Source of the DNA: Salipiger bermudensis HTCC2601
GTDB lineage: Bacteria > Pseudomonadota > Alphaproteobacteria > Rhodobacterales > Rhodobacteraceae
NCBI RefSeq assembly: GCF_000153725.1
Contig: NZ_DS022279.1
Span: 69,501 to 133,500, forward strand
Length of the DNA stretch: 64,000 nucleotides
Reading direction: 5' to 3'
Below are positions 35,744 through 45,567 of this stretch, in pieces. Each line of letters begins with the position of its first letter. Position 1 is the first letter of the stretch. The notes under the pieces were generated by a model, which ran no database searches, was not told the origin of the DNA, and saw nothing but the letters and a program-made list of their open reading frames with translations. Both the position numbers and the translations under genes were made by a program.

Positions 35744-36550
35744 TCAGGCGGTCTGGAGAAGGGCGGAGATGCGCAGACCGGTCTCGTGAACCGCCGCGTT
35801 GATGCGGGTCTGGTTCTCGAAATAGCTCGGGGTCACGCAGCCGACGTTGAGCGCCGCGACGATGGTGCCGTCGCGATCGAGGATGGGAGCCGCGACCGAG
35901 GCCGCACCGATCACGTGTTCCTCGATGTTGATGGCGTGGCGCTGGCGGCGGATTTCGGCAATCAGGTTGCGCAGCGTGTCGGGGTCGTTGACCGTGTAGC
36001 GGGTGAATTTCGGCAGCTTGGGGGTCGCGGCGAAATAGCTCTCCGCGAAGCCCGTTCGGCCGAAGGCGAGGAAGCAACGTCCCATGGCCGAGCAGAACAC
36101 CGGGAAGCGGGTGCCGAGGGGGATCTCGTAGCGGATATCGGCGGTGCTCTGCACCGTGTCGATCACCTTCACCTCCGGCTTTGCGGTCAGCACGCCGAGC
36201 ACGGCGGTCTGCGCGATCCGGTGCGACAGCGCCTTCAGCTCGGGCAGCGCGATCTGGCGCAGGAGGCCGGTGCGCCCGCCGACCCAGCCGCTCTGGTCGA
36301 GCAGGGCCGAGCGCATGCTCCAGCTGTTGTCCTGGGATTTCTCGACATAGCCGCGCTGCGCCAGCGTTTGCAGCAGCATGAGGCAGCTGCTCTTGGGGAT
36401 GTCCAGCTCGGACGCGATTTCGGTCAGCCGCCAGCCACGGACCTCCGTGCCCAGCAGTTCGAGCAGGTCGAGGATGCGCTGCGCCGACTTGACGCTGCCA
36501 CTGGCCGGAGGGAGAGGTTCGTCGCTCTTCATGGTATCCACTCTGCCCAT
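35744..36550 (-). CDS. IclR-family transcriptional regulator
   Basis: The 268-residue protein has an N-terminal winged helix-turn-helix (SVKSAQRILDLLELLG, then EIASELDIPKSSCLMLLQTL) and an IclR effector domain (VFCSAMGRCFLAFG, VGCVTPSYF near the C-terminus). Starts at 36550 and 36532 are both plausible; neither has a strong ribosome site, suggesting coupling to the gene upstream (six-base gap). It is embedded in the operon it probably controls rather than divergent from it, so regulation would act at the operon promoter near 44 kb. Confidence 0.9.
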   Translation of the reverse strand: MGRVDTMKSDEPLPPASGSVKSAQRILDLLELLGTEVRGWRLTEIASELDIPKSSCLMLLQTLAQRGYVEKSQDNSWSMRSALLDQSGWVGGRTGLLRQIALPELKALSHRIAQTAVLGVLTAKPEVKVIDTVQSTADIRYEIPLGTRFPVFCSAMGRCFLAFGRTGFAESYFAATPKLPKFTRYTVNDPDTLRNLIAEIRRQRHAINIEEHVIGAASVAAPILDRDGTIVAALNVGCVTPSYFENQTRINAAVHETGLRISALLQTA

Positions 36551-36556
36551 CCGGCG

Positions 36557-37570
36557 TCAGGCCGCAAGCTCGAGCAGGTTGCAATCCGAGATCGGCCGGG
36601 CGCCGGTCTCGATCTCGCGGATCAGCGCGACAAGGCGGTCGACGCGCGGCGTGGGGATACCGTGACGCCGGCCGATTTCCGAGATCTGGCCGACCTGGAA
36701 CGCCACCTCGGTCGGGCGCTTGCGGATCGCGAGGTCACGCCAGATGCCGGAATGGGTCTTGGCCGAGGCGCGGTTGAAGCGCACCATGCGCTCGATCGAG
36801 AGGTCGCGCCGGGCCGGGTCGCCTCCGGCAGCGAAGGCCATCGGATCGAACCCGTCGAAACCGATGGGCGCGACGCCCTCGGCGGCGGCGACGGCGGTGG
36901 CCTCGCCGAGGATCTCGTCCCAGAGCAAGCGGAGCTCGGGCCGCGCGATGCAGTCGCCGATGCCCTTGTCGCCAAGCGCCTGCGCGTAGAGCAACGTGAG
37001 ATAGGCGAGCTTGCCCCAGAGATGGGCATAGATCCGGTCGGTCTGGATCGCCTCGGGCTCGAAGATCCGCATGGCACGGTGGAGCGTCTCGAGCCGCCCG
37101 GTCATCCGTCCGTCGGTTTCGCCCACCACCACCGCGCCGCGGTTCCCGTAAAGGATTTCTCCGGGCGCGATCCAGTCGGCTCCGAAGTTGATGAAGGCGC
37201 CCATGACGCGGCTGGCGCCTACGCTCTCGGCGATGCGCGGCTCGCAGAGCCCGTTCTGGAAGGAGGCCACATAGCCGTCCTCGGTCAGGTGCGGACGCAG
37301 TGCCGCCATGGCGGCGTCGGTCTGCGGGGTCTTGACGCAGAGCAGGATGCGCGACCAGCGCCCCTCGAGCTGCGCCGGCGTGAAGGCGGGCGCCTTCACG
37401 GTAAAGCTGTCGACCGGGCCGGTGATGGCGAGACCGCGATTGCGGATCGCCTCGACATGGGGCTCGACGGTGTCGACGAAGGTCACCGGATAGCCGGCGC
37501 GGGCGAGATAGGCGCCGATGGTGCCACCGATGGCGCCGGCACCCCAGATCAGCACGGGGTCATGCGACAT
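36557..37570 (-). CDS. 2-dehydropantoate 2-reductase-family oxidoreductase (ApbA/PanE-like)
   Basis: The 337-residue enzyme has an N-terminal NADP Rossmann motif (LIWGAGAIGGTIGAYLARAG, residues 8-27) and a PanE C-terminal helical domain (AHLWGKLAYLTLL with the conserved lysine, about residue 187). It would reduce a 2-keto acid or related substrate. As it overlaps the M28 peptidase gene by 11 bases within a catabolic operon, a pantoate role is unlikely. It may reduce or oxidise a breakdown product of the transported substrate. The actual substrate is unknown. Confidence 0.85.
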   Translation of the reverse strand: MSHDPVLIWGAGAIGGTIGAYLARAGYPVTFVDTVEPHVEAIRNRGLAITGPVDSFTVKAPAFTPAQLEGRWSRILLCVKTPQTDAAMAALRPHLTEDGYVASFQNGLCEPRIAESVGASRVMGAFINFGADWIAPGEILYGNRGAVVVGETDGRMTGRLETLHRAMRIFEPEAIQTDRIYAHLWGKLAYLTLLYAQALGDKGIGDCIARPELRLLWDEILGEATAVAAAEGVAPIGFDGFDPMAFAAGGDPARRDLSIERMVRFNRASAKTHSGIWRDLAIRKRPTEVAFQVGQISEIGRRHGIPTPRVDRLVALIREIETGARPISDCNLLELAA

Positions 37571-39281
37571 GCGAGACCTCCCGGTGCGATGCCAGCCCTT
37601 CGAGCAGGCTCGCGGCGCGTTCGAGGGTTTCGGCCAGCCGGTTGGCGCTGCGACGCGCGGCGACGAGGTGGTGCCGGTGCTCCTCGCCCGCCTCGGCGGC
37701 GGCGACCGCCGCGCGCAGGGGCGCGAGGATCGGATAGGCCTGCGCGATCAGCGCGGGATCGGGGCGAAAGCGGTCGCCCGTGGTGTAGTCGATCGGCACC
37801 AAGAGGTGCGAGAGGTCACGCAGTGCAAGGTCCGGCACCGGACCGGCCGCCGCGGCGATCCGGTCGAGCAGGGCGAGGCTGCGCTCGAGCCGCAGCTCGG
37901 CAAGGACCGGTGCATCGCTGAGCGGGGCGAGGGCGCCGCGCATGGCGCTGGCCCAGTTGGCATGGTCGGTCGGGAGGGTTTCGGCGGTCAGCAGGCTGCG
38001 GATCGTCTCGACATAGATCCGGGTGTCGCGGCGCAGGATCTCGGCATCGATCTTGTCGAGCGTGTCGCCGGGGGTGTGCCACCACCAGCCGAAGCCCGCG
38101 CCCTTGCGGGCCGGGCCGGCGTTGCCCATGAAGCCCGACGCGACGTTGGCGGTGCCCTCGGCTATGGGCTGTTCGCCCACGGTCAGGAACATCGACGGCA
38201 CGCCGATGCCCCAGAACGACTGGTCGCCCGCGCGGCTCAGGCGCTGGCCGGTCAGGCTCTGCCCGGTGAGCCGGGAGACGATCTCGTTGCCGAAGCCATG
38301 CAGTTCGGCGCAGACCGGCATGTCGGCGAGGCTCGTGTTGCCACGCCCGCCGGTGGAGTCGACGTTGACGTGAACGAGGCAGCGCTCGGACAGCTCGGCC
38401 CAGGCCGCATCGGCATACCAGCTCGAGCCGGAATAGCGTCCGTGCGAGTGGCCGGACCAGAAGCAGAGCCGCAGGCCGCGCCGCATCTCGCCGCGACGGC
38501 TGGCGATGAGCCGCGCGGTCTCGAGCATCGTGGCGTTGGCGCCACCATTGTCCATCACGCCCTCGTACCAGGTGTCGTGGTGGCCCGAGAACAGGATGAA
38601 GGGCGCGTCCGGGCGGCCCTCGGGCATCAGGTCCGCCTGCAGGATCGGGGTCTTGCGCCAGCCGGTATCGACCTCGGCGGTGATCCGCAGCCGCGTCTGT
38701 CCGCCAGAGAGCGATGCCTTGAGGCGCGCGCCGTCGGCATCGTTCACGGTGACCACGGCGGTGGCGGGCAGGGTGGCCATGTCGGCGGCATCGGGGTTGC
38801 CCCAGATGTTGGAGATGCACATCTCGTGCCGATGCTCGTGCGGCATCACGTGCACCTGCCCCACGGCCCCGGCGAGGTTGGCGCGGCGGGTGGCGTCGGA
38901 GGCGGCGAGCCCGTCGATCACCGCGATGCGGCCACGCAGGTCGACGGCGGCGAAATTCTCGGGGGTCGGGGCGCCGACGATCACCGCCTCGGCCACGAGC
39001 CCGTCCGGCCCGGTGGCGCGGGCGAAGCTGTGGGTGATGCACTCGAACCGCTCGGAGCCGTCCTCGAGCGCGAGGGCGGCGGCACCGGGGAGGCTGATAT
39101 AGGCGTCGTGCTCGATCAAAGCGGTTTCGAAACCGGCGGCGGCCATCTCGGCTTCGAGATGCGCGAAACTCTCGCGCTCCTGCGACGAGCCCGAGAGTTT
39201 GACGTAGCGAGCGAAGACCTCGAGGTCGCGCCACATGCGGGCGTCATCGACCTGTTCGTCGAGGGGGGCGGGGTGGGTCAT
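37560..39281 (-). CDS. M28-family zinc peptidase
   Basis: The 573-residue protein contains an N-terminal PA-like insert (about residues 90-180) and an M28 catalytic domain. Zinc-ligand segments are FSGHHDTWYEGVMDNGGANA (about 237-256, the H-D and D ligands) and WWHTPGDTLDKID near residue 428. No signal peptide is visible, so it acts in the cytoplasm on an imported substrate, unlike most secreted M28 aminopeptidases. It is in one operon with an ABC transporter and an M20 peptidase. Together they suggest uptake and hydrolysis of an amide- or peptide-linked compound. Confidence 0.88.
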   Translation of the reverse strand: MTHPAPLDEQVDDARMWRDLEVFARYVKLSGSSQERESFAHLEAEMAAAGFETALIEHDAYISLPGAAALALEDGSERFECITHSFARATGPDGLVAEAVIVGAPTPENFAAVDLRGRIAVIDGLAASDATRRANLAGAVGQVHVMPHEHRHEMCISNIWGNPDAADMATLPATAVVTVNDADGARLKASLSGGQTRLRITAEVDTGWRKTPILQADLMPEGRPDAPFILFSGHHDTWYEGVMDNGGANATMLETARLIASRRGEMRRGLRLCFWSGHSHGRYSGSSWYADAAWAELSERCLVHVNVDSTGGRGNTSLADMPVCAELHGFGNEIVSRLTGQSLTGQRLSRAGDQSFWGIGVPSMFLTVGEQPIAEGTANVASGFMGNAGPARKGAGFGWWWHTPGDTLDKIDAEILRRDTRIYVETIRSLLTAETLPTDHANWASAMRGALAPLSDAPVLAELRLERSLALLDRIAAAAGPVPDLALRDLSHLLVPIDYTTGDRFRPDPALIAQAYPILAPLRAAVAAAEAGEEHRHHLVAARRSANRLAETLERAASLLEGLASHREVSHVA

Positions 39282-39300
39282 CTGGTCTCCAGTTCTGTCT

Positions 39301-39322
39301 CCGCCCCGGCAGGCCGGGGCGG
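39301..39322 (-). other. Intercistronic hairpin between SDR and M28 genes
   Basis: A perfect 9-bp GC stem (39301-39309 with 39314-39322, loop CAGG) fills most of the 46-base gap. It probably modulates message levels inside the operon. Confidence 0.45.
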
Positions 39323-39327
39323 GTGGC

Positions 39328-40143
39328 TCAGCTCACGGGGGTGCCGGCGCGGGTCAGCGCCCGGCCCGCGAGGAAGCCGCCGTCGATGGCAATGCACTCG
39401 CCGTTCACGTAATCGGCGTCGGGCCCGAGCAGGAAGCTCACCACGCCCGAGATGTCCGGGGCCCGGCCGGTTCGGCCGCGCGGGATCATCGAGAGATAGG
39501 CGGCCCGGTATTCATCGCTGATCTGGTCGTCGCGCACCTCGATGAGGCCGGGCGCCACGGCGTTGACCCGCAGTCCCAGCGGCGCGAGTTCCTGCGCGCA
39601 GGACTTGGTGAACATCACGATCCCGGCTTTCGAGGCGCTGTAATGCGAGACGCCGACGCGCGCGGAATAGGCCGCGGCGGAGGCGAAGTTGACGATGGCG
39701 CCGCCCGCAAGGTCCGCGTCGCGCCGCATCCGCCCGAAGGCCTGCGTGCACAGAAAGGTGCCGCGCAGGTTGATGCCGATGACGGCGTCCCAGTCGGAAA
39801 CATCCATGTCGAGCAGCGCGTGGTCGGGATAGACCCCGGCATTGTTCACCAGTGCCTCGGGCGGCCCGAGCGTTTCGGCCACGCGCGCGAAGGCGGGCGC
39901 GACGGCCTCGGCCTCCAGCACGTCCAGGCTCAGTCCGATGGCGCTCTCTCCGCTCGGGTCGAGCGCCTTTGCCTCCGCGGACGCGGTGTCGCCGTCGCGG
40001 TCGAGAAGGGCGACCGCCCAGCCTTCGGCGTGCAGCCGTTTCGAGATGTCGAGACCAAGGCTGCGGGCCGCCCCGGTGACGATCGCCACCGGGCGGGTGC
40101 CGCGGGGGGGAGTGCCCCCCGCAACGGTTGCGTCCGTGGCCAT
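39328..40143 (-). CDS. Short-chain dehydrogenase/reductase
   Basis: The 271-residue SDR has the cofactor motif VTGAARSLGLDISKRL (about residues 21-36), LVNNAGVY (about 97) and the catalytic pair in SHYSASKAG (Y and K five apart, about 166-174). The C-terminal NGECIAIDGGF is typical of the family. Its ATG overlaps the stop of the binding-protein gene (TGATG), so it is translated with the transporter operon. It should oxidise or reduce a hydroxyl or carbonyl of the imported compound. The preceding N-terminal tail (about 18 residues) is Pro/Thr-rich and variable. Confidence 0.9.
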   Translation of the reverse strand: MATDATVAGGTPPRGTRPVAIVTGAARSLGLDISKRLHAEGWAVALLDRDGDTASAEAKALDPSGESAIGLSLDVLEAEAVAPAFARVAETLGPPEALVNNAGVYPDHALLDMDVSDWDAVIGINLRGTFLCTQAFGRMRRDADLAGGAIVNFASAAAYSARVGVSHYSASKAGIVMFTKSCAQELAPLGLRVNAVAPGLIEVRDDQISDEYRAAYLSMIPRGRTGRAPDISGVVSFLLGPDADYVNGECIAIDGGFLAGRALTRAGTPVS

Positions 40144-41183
40144 CACTGGGTTGCCACTTCGCGGTTCCAGCGCTCGGTCCATTCGGGGCGCACCGTGGTC
40201 ACGTAGTCCCAATCGACGGCCTTGAGTCCGTCGAGCACGCCCTCGCCAACCGGCAGCTTGGCGGCGACCGCCTCGGGCAGCTCGACCTTGCTGTTCACCG
40301 GCGCAAGATAGGTGTTCTCGGCATTGGCGGCCTGCGCCTCGACGCTGAGCGCATAGTCGATGTAGCGCTGCGCGGCCTCGAGGTGCTTGGTCCCCTTGGC
40401 GATGCCGATGGTGCTGTCGATGATGTAGGCCCCTTCCTCGGGGATGGTCCAGCCGAGGTTCGCGCCGGCATCGATCGCGCCCTGCGCGCGGTCCGAGGTC
40501 CAGCTGGTGATCGCCGCATCGCCCTGGGCGAAGAGCTGCGCCATCTGCGCGTGCTGGGTGTAGAAGGTCAGGATGTTCGGCGTCAGCGACTGCAGCTTCT
40601 CGAAGCCGGGGTCGACATTCTCGACGTTTCCGCCGGCAAGATCGTTGGCGGTCAGCAGGAAGAAGTTGCCATGCGAGGTCGAGATGTCCGGCACCACCGT
40701 CAGGCCGGCGTAGTCCGGGTTCCACATCTCTTCCCACGAGGCCGGGGTCTCGTCGATGTAGTCCTTGTTCCAGGTCAGCGCCTGCGAGACGTACATGAAC
40801 TTGGTATAGACGTCGTCCTCGCTGCGGAAGCGCGGGTAGAGATCGTTGAGGTTCGGAATGCTCTCGGCATCGAGCGGCTCGAACAGCCCCTCGGCCTTGG
40901 CCTGAGCGGCGCCGACCTCGTCCATCATCACCACGTCAATCGTGGCGTCGTCCCTCTGGGCCCGCATCATCGCGACGGTCTGCATGGTCAGGCCGGTGGC
41001 GATCTGCACGTCGATGTCGGGGTTGGCGGCCTCGAAGGGCTCGATCACGCTCTTGGTCCAGCCGTCGCCGAAGGAGCCGCCATAGACGATGACGGTCAGG
41101 ACTTCCTTGTCCTGGGCGTGGAGCGGCAGCGCGGTGAGGCCGGTGAGGAGGGTGGTGGCGGCAAGCCGTTTGAAATTGGTCAT
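40143..41183 (-). CDS. ABC transporter substrate-binding protein (PotD/PotF-like)
   Basis: The 346-residue periplasmic protein has a signal peptide cleaved after LPLHA, before QDKEVLTVIVYGGSFGD. The type II fold resembles spermidine/putrescine, iron and opine-type binding proteins; typical blocks are TWNKDYIDETPASWEEMWNP (about residues 134-153) and EGAYIIDSTIGIAKGTKH. The ATG at 41183 follows AGGAAAAGAG. It feeds the two permeases and the ATPase encoded upstream in the operon. The catabolic neighbours (peptidases, SDR, reductase) suggest an amide-containing organic compound rather than a polyamine, but this is inference. Confidence 0.88.
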   Translation of the reverse strand: MTNFKRLAATTLLTGLTALPLHAQDKEVLTVIVYGGSFGDGWTKSVIEPFEAANPDIDVQIATGLTMQTVAMMRAQRDDATIDVVMMDEVGAAQAKAEGLFEPLDAESIPNLNDLYPRFRSEDDVYTKFMYVSQALTWNKDYIDETPASWEEMWNPDYAGLTVVPDISTSHGNFFLLTANDLAGGNVENVDPGFEKLQSLTPNILTFYTQHAQMAQLFAQGDAAITSWTSDRAQGAIDAGANLGWTIPEEGAYIIDSTIGIAKGTKHLEAAQRYIDYALSVEAQAANAENTYLAPVNSKVELPEAVAAKLPVGEGVLDGLKAVDWDYVTTVRPEWTERWNREVATQ

Positions 41184-41218
41184 GTTCTCTTTTCCTGTTG
41201 GGTATCCGTGACCCGCCG

Positions 41219-42276
<1,058 letters not shown>

Positions 42277-42277
<1 letters not shown>

Positions 42278-43050
42278 CAGGCGGAGGGTCCCTTTTTGGC
42301 GCCGGTGAGGCGCGCGTAAAGTGGCAGCCCGAGCGCCATCCAGATCAGGATGATGATCGAGGCCACGGCCGAGATCGTCGGCTCGGACTGGTATTCGAGG
42401 AAGGTGTAGATGCGGATCGGCAGGGTCTGCATTTCCGGCCCCGCGAGGAAGAGCGTCACCACGAGCTCGTCGAAGGACAGGATGAAGGCAAAGATCACCC
42501 CCGCGATCACGCCGGGCAGGATCTGCGGCAGGGTGATCTGGACGAAGGCCCGCACCGGGCCCGCGCCGAGATTGCGCGCGGCCTCTTCCATGGAGATGTC
42601 GAAATCCGACAGGCTGGCCATGGCGAGCCGCACCACGAAGGGCGTGGTGAGAAGCACATGCGCCGCGACCAGGCCCGCGAAGGTGCCCTGCAGCCCGATC
42701 CGGTTGTAGAAGATCAGCAGCGCGAGGCCCAGCACCACCGTCGGCAGCAGGATCGGCGAGAGGATCACCGTGGTCAGGCTCTGCTGCGTGCGGCCGCGCA
42801 ACCGGGTGAGACCGACGGCGGCCAGCGTGCCCAGCAGCCCGGCGATGGAGGCGCTGGCAAGGCCGAGCGCGAGACTGCGCAGCATGGCGTCGGTGAAGGC
42901 GGGCTCGTTGAGCACCTTGGCGTACCATTTCAGCGTCGCCCCCTCGGGCGGGAAGGTCGGGAAGTTCGAGGTGGTGATCGAGGAGCCGATCACCGCCACG
43001 AGCGGCGCCATCAGGAAGAGGATGATGAGGGTGTTGACCAGTTTCAGCAT
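42277..43050 (-). CDS. ABC transporter permease (PotC-like)
   Basis: The 257-residue membrane protein has about six helices and the cytoplasmic EAA loop SMEEAARNLGAGPVRAFVQI (about residues 153-172), which docks on the ATPase. Its start at 43050 overlaps the stop of the partner permease and its end overlaps the ATPase start. It belongs with the PotB-like gene at 43050 as the second half of a heterodimeric channel. Confidence 0.92.
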
Positions 43051-43967
43051 CAGCTTGCCCTCTGCGCGGCGCGCGATGTGAGCTTGAGAAAGAGCATCAT
43101 GATCGCCACCAGCAGCACCATCAGCCCGATCGACATGGCGGCACCGAAGGGCCAGTTCAGCAGAGAGACGCCCTGCTGGTAGATCACCATGGCGATCACC
43201 GGGTTGCGCGGGCCGCCGATCAGGGCGGGGGTCACGAAGGACGAGATGGCGAGCGCGAAGACCAGGATCGAGCCGGCCACGATGCCCGGCATGCACAGCG
43301 GCAGGGTGATGCGGAAGAAGATCCGCGTGGCGCCTGCGCCGAGGTTGCGGGCGGCCTCGTAGACCTGCGGGTTGATGTTGAGCAGCGCCGCATCGAGCGC
43401 CAGGACCATGAAGGGCAGATGCACATGGGTCATGACGATGTCGACGCCGGTCATCTGGTACATCATGCGGATCGGCAGCCGGATGATCTCGAGCTCGCGC
43501 AGGGTGCTGTTGATGACGCCGTTGTTCGACAGCAGCATCATCCAGCCGAAGGTGCGCACCACCACGCTCGTCAGCAGCGGCGCGAGCACGGCAAAATATA
43601 GCAGGGCGCGCCAGATGCCGGTGGTCCGCGACAGTCCGATGGCCAGCGGCAGGCCGAGCACTAGCGTCGCCAGAACGACCGTCACCGCCATGACGACCGA
43701 GCGCCAGACGATCTGCAGGAAGTAGGGATCGAGAAGGAAGTCCGCGTAGTTCTGGAGCGTACGCTGGTCGGTCACGCCGGCGCCGCCGGCCTCGTAGACC
43801 CTCAGGCTCACGTCGATCAGGACGAGCATGGCGCCCAGCAGGAACAGCCCCATGAAGACGAGGTTCGGAACCGTGAACCAGATCGGGCCGGGCGGTGCCT
43901 TGGGCGCTGCCCGGTCGCGCGCTGTGGCGCCTTCGGCGAGCTGCGTTTGATGAATCGATGAGTGCAT
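43050..43967 (-). CDS. ABC transporter permease (PotB-like), first gene of the operon
   Basis: The 305-residue inner-membrane protein has about six helices after a polar N-terminal tail (residues 1-30). Its EAA loop is QVYEAARNLGAGATRIFFRI (about 194-213). It is the first gene of a minus-strand run of nine genes reaching 34583, nearly all coupled by overlaps or short gaps. The AT-rich stretch at 43990-44160 should hold its promoter, including an inverted repeat at 44129. Confidence 0.92.
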   Translation of the reverse strand: MHSSIHQTQLAEGATARDRAAPKAPPGPIWFTVPNLVFMGLFLLGAMLVLIDVSLRVYEAGGAGVTDQRTLQNYADFLLDPYFLQIVWRSVVMAVTVVLATLVLGLPLAIGLSRTTGIWRALLYFAVLAPLLTSVVVRTFGWMMLLSNNGVINSTLRELEIIRLPIRMMYQMTGVDIVMTHVHLPFMVLALDAALLNINPQVYEAARNLGAGATRIFFRITLPLCMPGIVAGSILVFALAISSFVTPALIGGPRNPVIAMVIYQQGVSLLNWPFGAAMSIGLMVLLVAIMMLFLKLTSRAAQRAS

Positions 43968-44724
43968 GACGGCCTTTCCTGTCGATAGGTGCTTTTCACC
44001 GAGCGGTTGGCGCGACAGGAAGGATGTTTATGTATGTGAACGTAAGATTCGGAATAATCGAGAAATATCGCAATTGGATGGCTAATAATCCATCATAAGT
44101 CAGACAAAATGCAATGAGGTGAGCTTCATGTTCATCAATGTGAACACTTGATCACGTGGTCGGGCGATTGGTTGAGACAGGATCTTGTCCGATGTTCAGC
44201 GCCCCCACACCCGCCCTTGGAACGGTCGGGCGGCTGAGGGAGGCGCCACCATGACAACCGCACGGGCCCCGGTCGGCGCGCGAAAAGGAGGGGCGGGGCA
44301 GGCGTGGCGACTGGGCCAAAGGCGGCCCGGGCGCCACAATGACATCGGGCCGGAATGTCAGAGCTTTCGTCTTGGGAACGGGGCCGGCACAGATGTTGCG
44401 CTGCCTCCGGTCGAGGCTCTCTACCGACCGCAGGAAGCGCGGGGCGGGCGGACCGGGGCCCTGTGCGTGGCGCGCCTCGCACAGAGGCCGGTGATCGCGC
44501 TCACGCTGGGGGCGTCGATACGCGCCTGGGTCCCGCCGCCTTGCCTCGGGCTTTCGCCGTGGATTGAGGTTGAGCGGCGCGAGGCGCGCGGGGCACGGAT
44601 CCCCCGCCACAGCTTCGACTGTCACATCCGGACGGCGGGCTGGCCCTCGGAGTGGCAGGCGGATCCCGGCCTCTTCCTGCCGGGGTCGGCCCGTGGCCGG
44701 TCCCGGGTCACAACGTCCCGGTCG
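43968..44724. other. 757-base region without a recognised gene
   Basis: From 43968 to about 44165 the sequence is AT-rich and looks like the promoter and operator region of the minus-strand ABC operon. From about 44170 to 44724 it returns to high GC. Open frames exist on both strands (for example 44185-44868 plus and 44152-44625 minus), but they are Arg/Pro/Gly-rich, lack ribosome sites and match nothing I know. I read this part as non-coding, possibly a decayed gene. Confidence 0.45.
44129..44146. promoter_or_regulatory. Inverted repeat TGTTCA-N6-TGAACA, candidate operator
   Basis: Perfect 6-bp arms (44129-44134 and 44141-44146) lie in the AT-rich region about 160 bases upstream of the first operon gene. 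It is a plausible site for the operon's own IclR regulator, though no experiment or comparison supports that here. Confidence 0.4.
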
Positions 44725-45567
44725 TCACGCCGCGATGATCAGCAGCTCCGCGGTGATGCAGGTCCGGTTTGCGCCGGGGCGCAGGGTGCCGCTCTTGGGC
44801 ACGCCATCAAAGCCGACCGAACTGGCCTCGAGCCGCACCGCGCCGCGCTCGAAGCGCCCTTCATGTAGCAGAACCTCGGTTGCGTAGCTCTCCTGCATCG
44901 CGTCCTCGAACCGTGTGTCGATCAGGCTGCCGATGCCCTCGACGCGGGCCTGCGTCAGCTCTGACGCGGCCCGTGCCAGCAGCGCGTGCGGGTCTTCGTT
45001 CGGTCCCAGCTTGCAGAGCAGCGCCGGCTGCCCCTCCCCGACATGCGCCTCGGCCACCGGGGTGAACAGGTCGAACCCGGTCTCGGCGTCGGGCCGGACC
45101 TCGAACCCGGCCCCGCTCAGGCCCCAACCCTCGGCCACGGTGTCCTCGGCCAGAACCGACTCGGGCATCAGCAGATGGCCCATGCGCGGCGCGGCGACAC
45201 CGTCCCCGGAGGCCCCGGACCACAGCCCGTGACAATGCAGGAATGGCGCGCCCTCGCGCCGGCCCAGATGCAGCCCGGCATCGTGAAGCCTCGCGGGCAC
45301 CAGGCGATAGGTCTCGCTATACCAGGCCGCCCGCCCGTCACCCGGCGCACGATCCGGGATGACATAGGCGAGCCGTGTGAAGCTGGCATCGCGCAGGCGC
45401 AGATAGCCGCAGCCGTACCCCTCGGCCGCAAACGCCTCGGTGATCGCCTGATCGAGCGGACGTCCCGCCGCGAGGCGCAGCGTGAGGGGCTTGGCCCGGC
45501 AGGGCAGGGCGGTGAACCGATCCGGCGCCCGCGGCCCGGGATGCTGAAGCGGTGCGGGCAGGCTCAT
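44725..45567 (-). CDS. Protein with two DUF296/PPC-like domains
   Basis: The 280-residue protein looks like two PPC (DUF296) domains in tandem. The first (about residues 22-160) has LRLAAGRPLDQAITEAFAAE, then PFLHCHGLW with the family histidines and PRMGHLL. The second (about 170-275) has ALLCKLGPNEDPHALLARAA and is more divergent. PPC domains occur in plant AT-hook proteins and as free bacterial proteins of unknown function, often metal-binding trimers. It is encoded at the end of the thiolase/acyl-CoA ligase operon, with its start overlapping the ligase stop by four bases. The tight coupling suggests a role in that pathway. The domain call is from pattern memory and moderately sure. Confidence 0.6.
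   Translation of the reverse strand: MSLPAPLQHPGPRAPDRFTALPCRAKPLTLRLAAGRPLDQAITEAFAAEGYGCGYLRLRDASFTRLAYVIPDRAPGDGRAAWYSETYRLVPARLHDAGLHLGRREGAPFLHCHGLWSGASGDGVAAPRMGHLLMPESVLAEDTVAEGWGLSGAGFEVRPDAETGFDLFTPVAEAHVGEGQPALLCKLGPNEDPHALLARAASELTQARVEGIGSLIDTRFEDAMQESYATEVLLHEGRFERGAVRLEASSVGFDGVPKSGTLRPGANRTCITAELLIIAA

Noticed and set aside
44185-44868. Possible 227-residue protein on the plus strand
   Set aside because: It runs into the antisense of the DUF296-like gene, is Arg/Gly/Pro-rich and has no convincing start signal.
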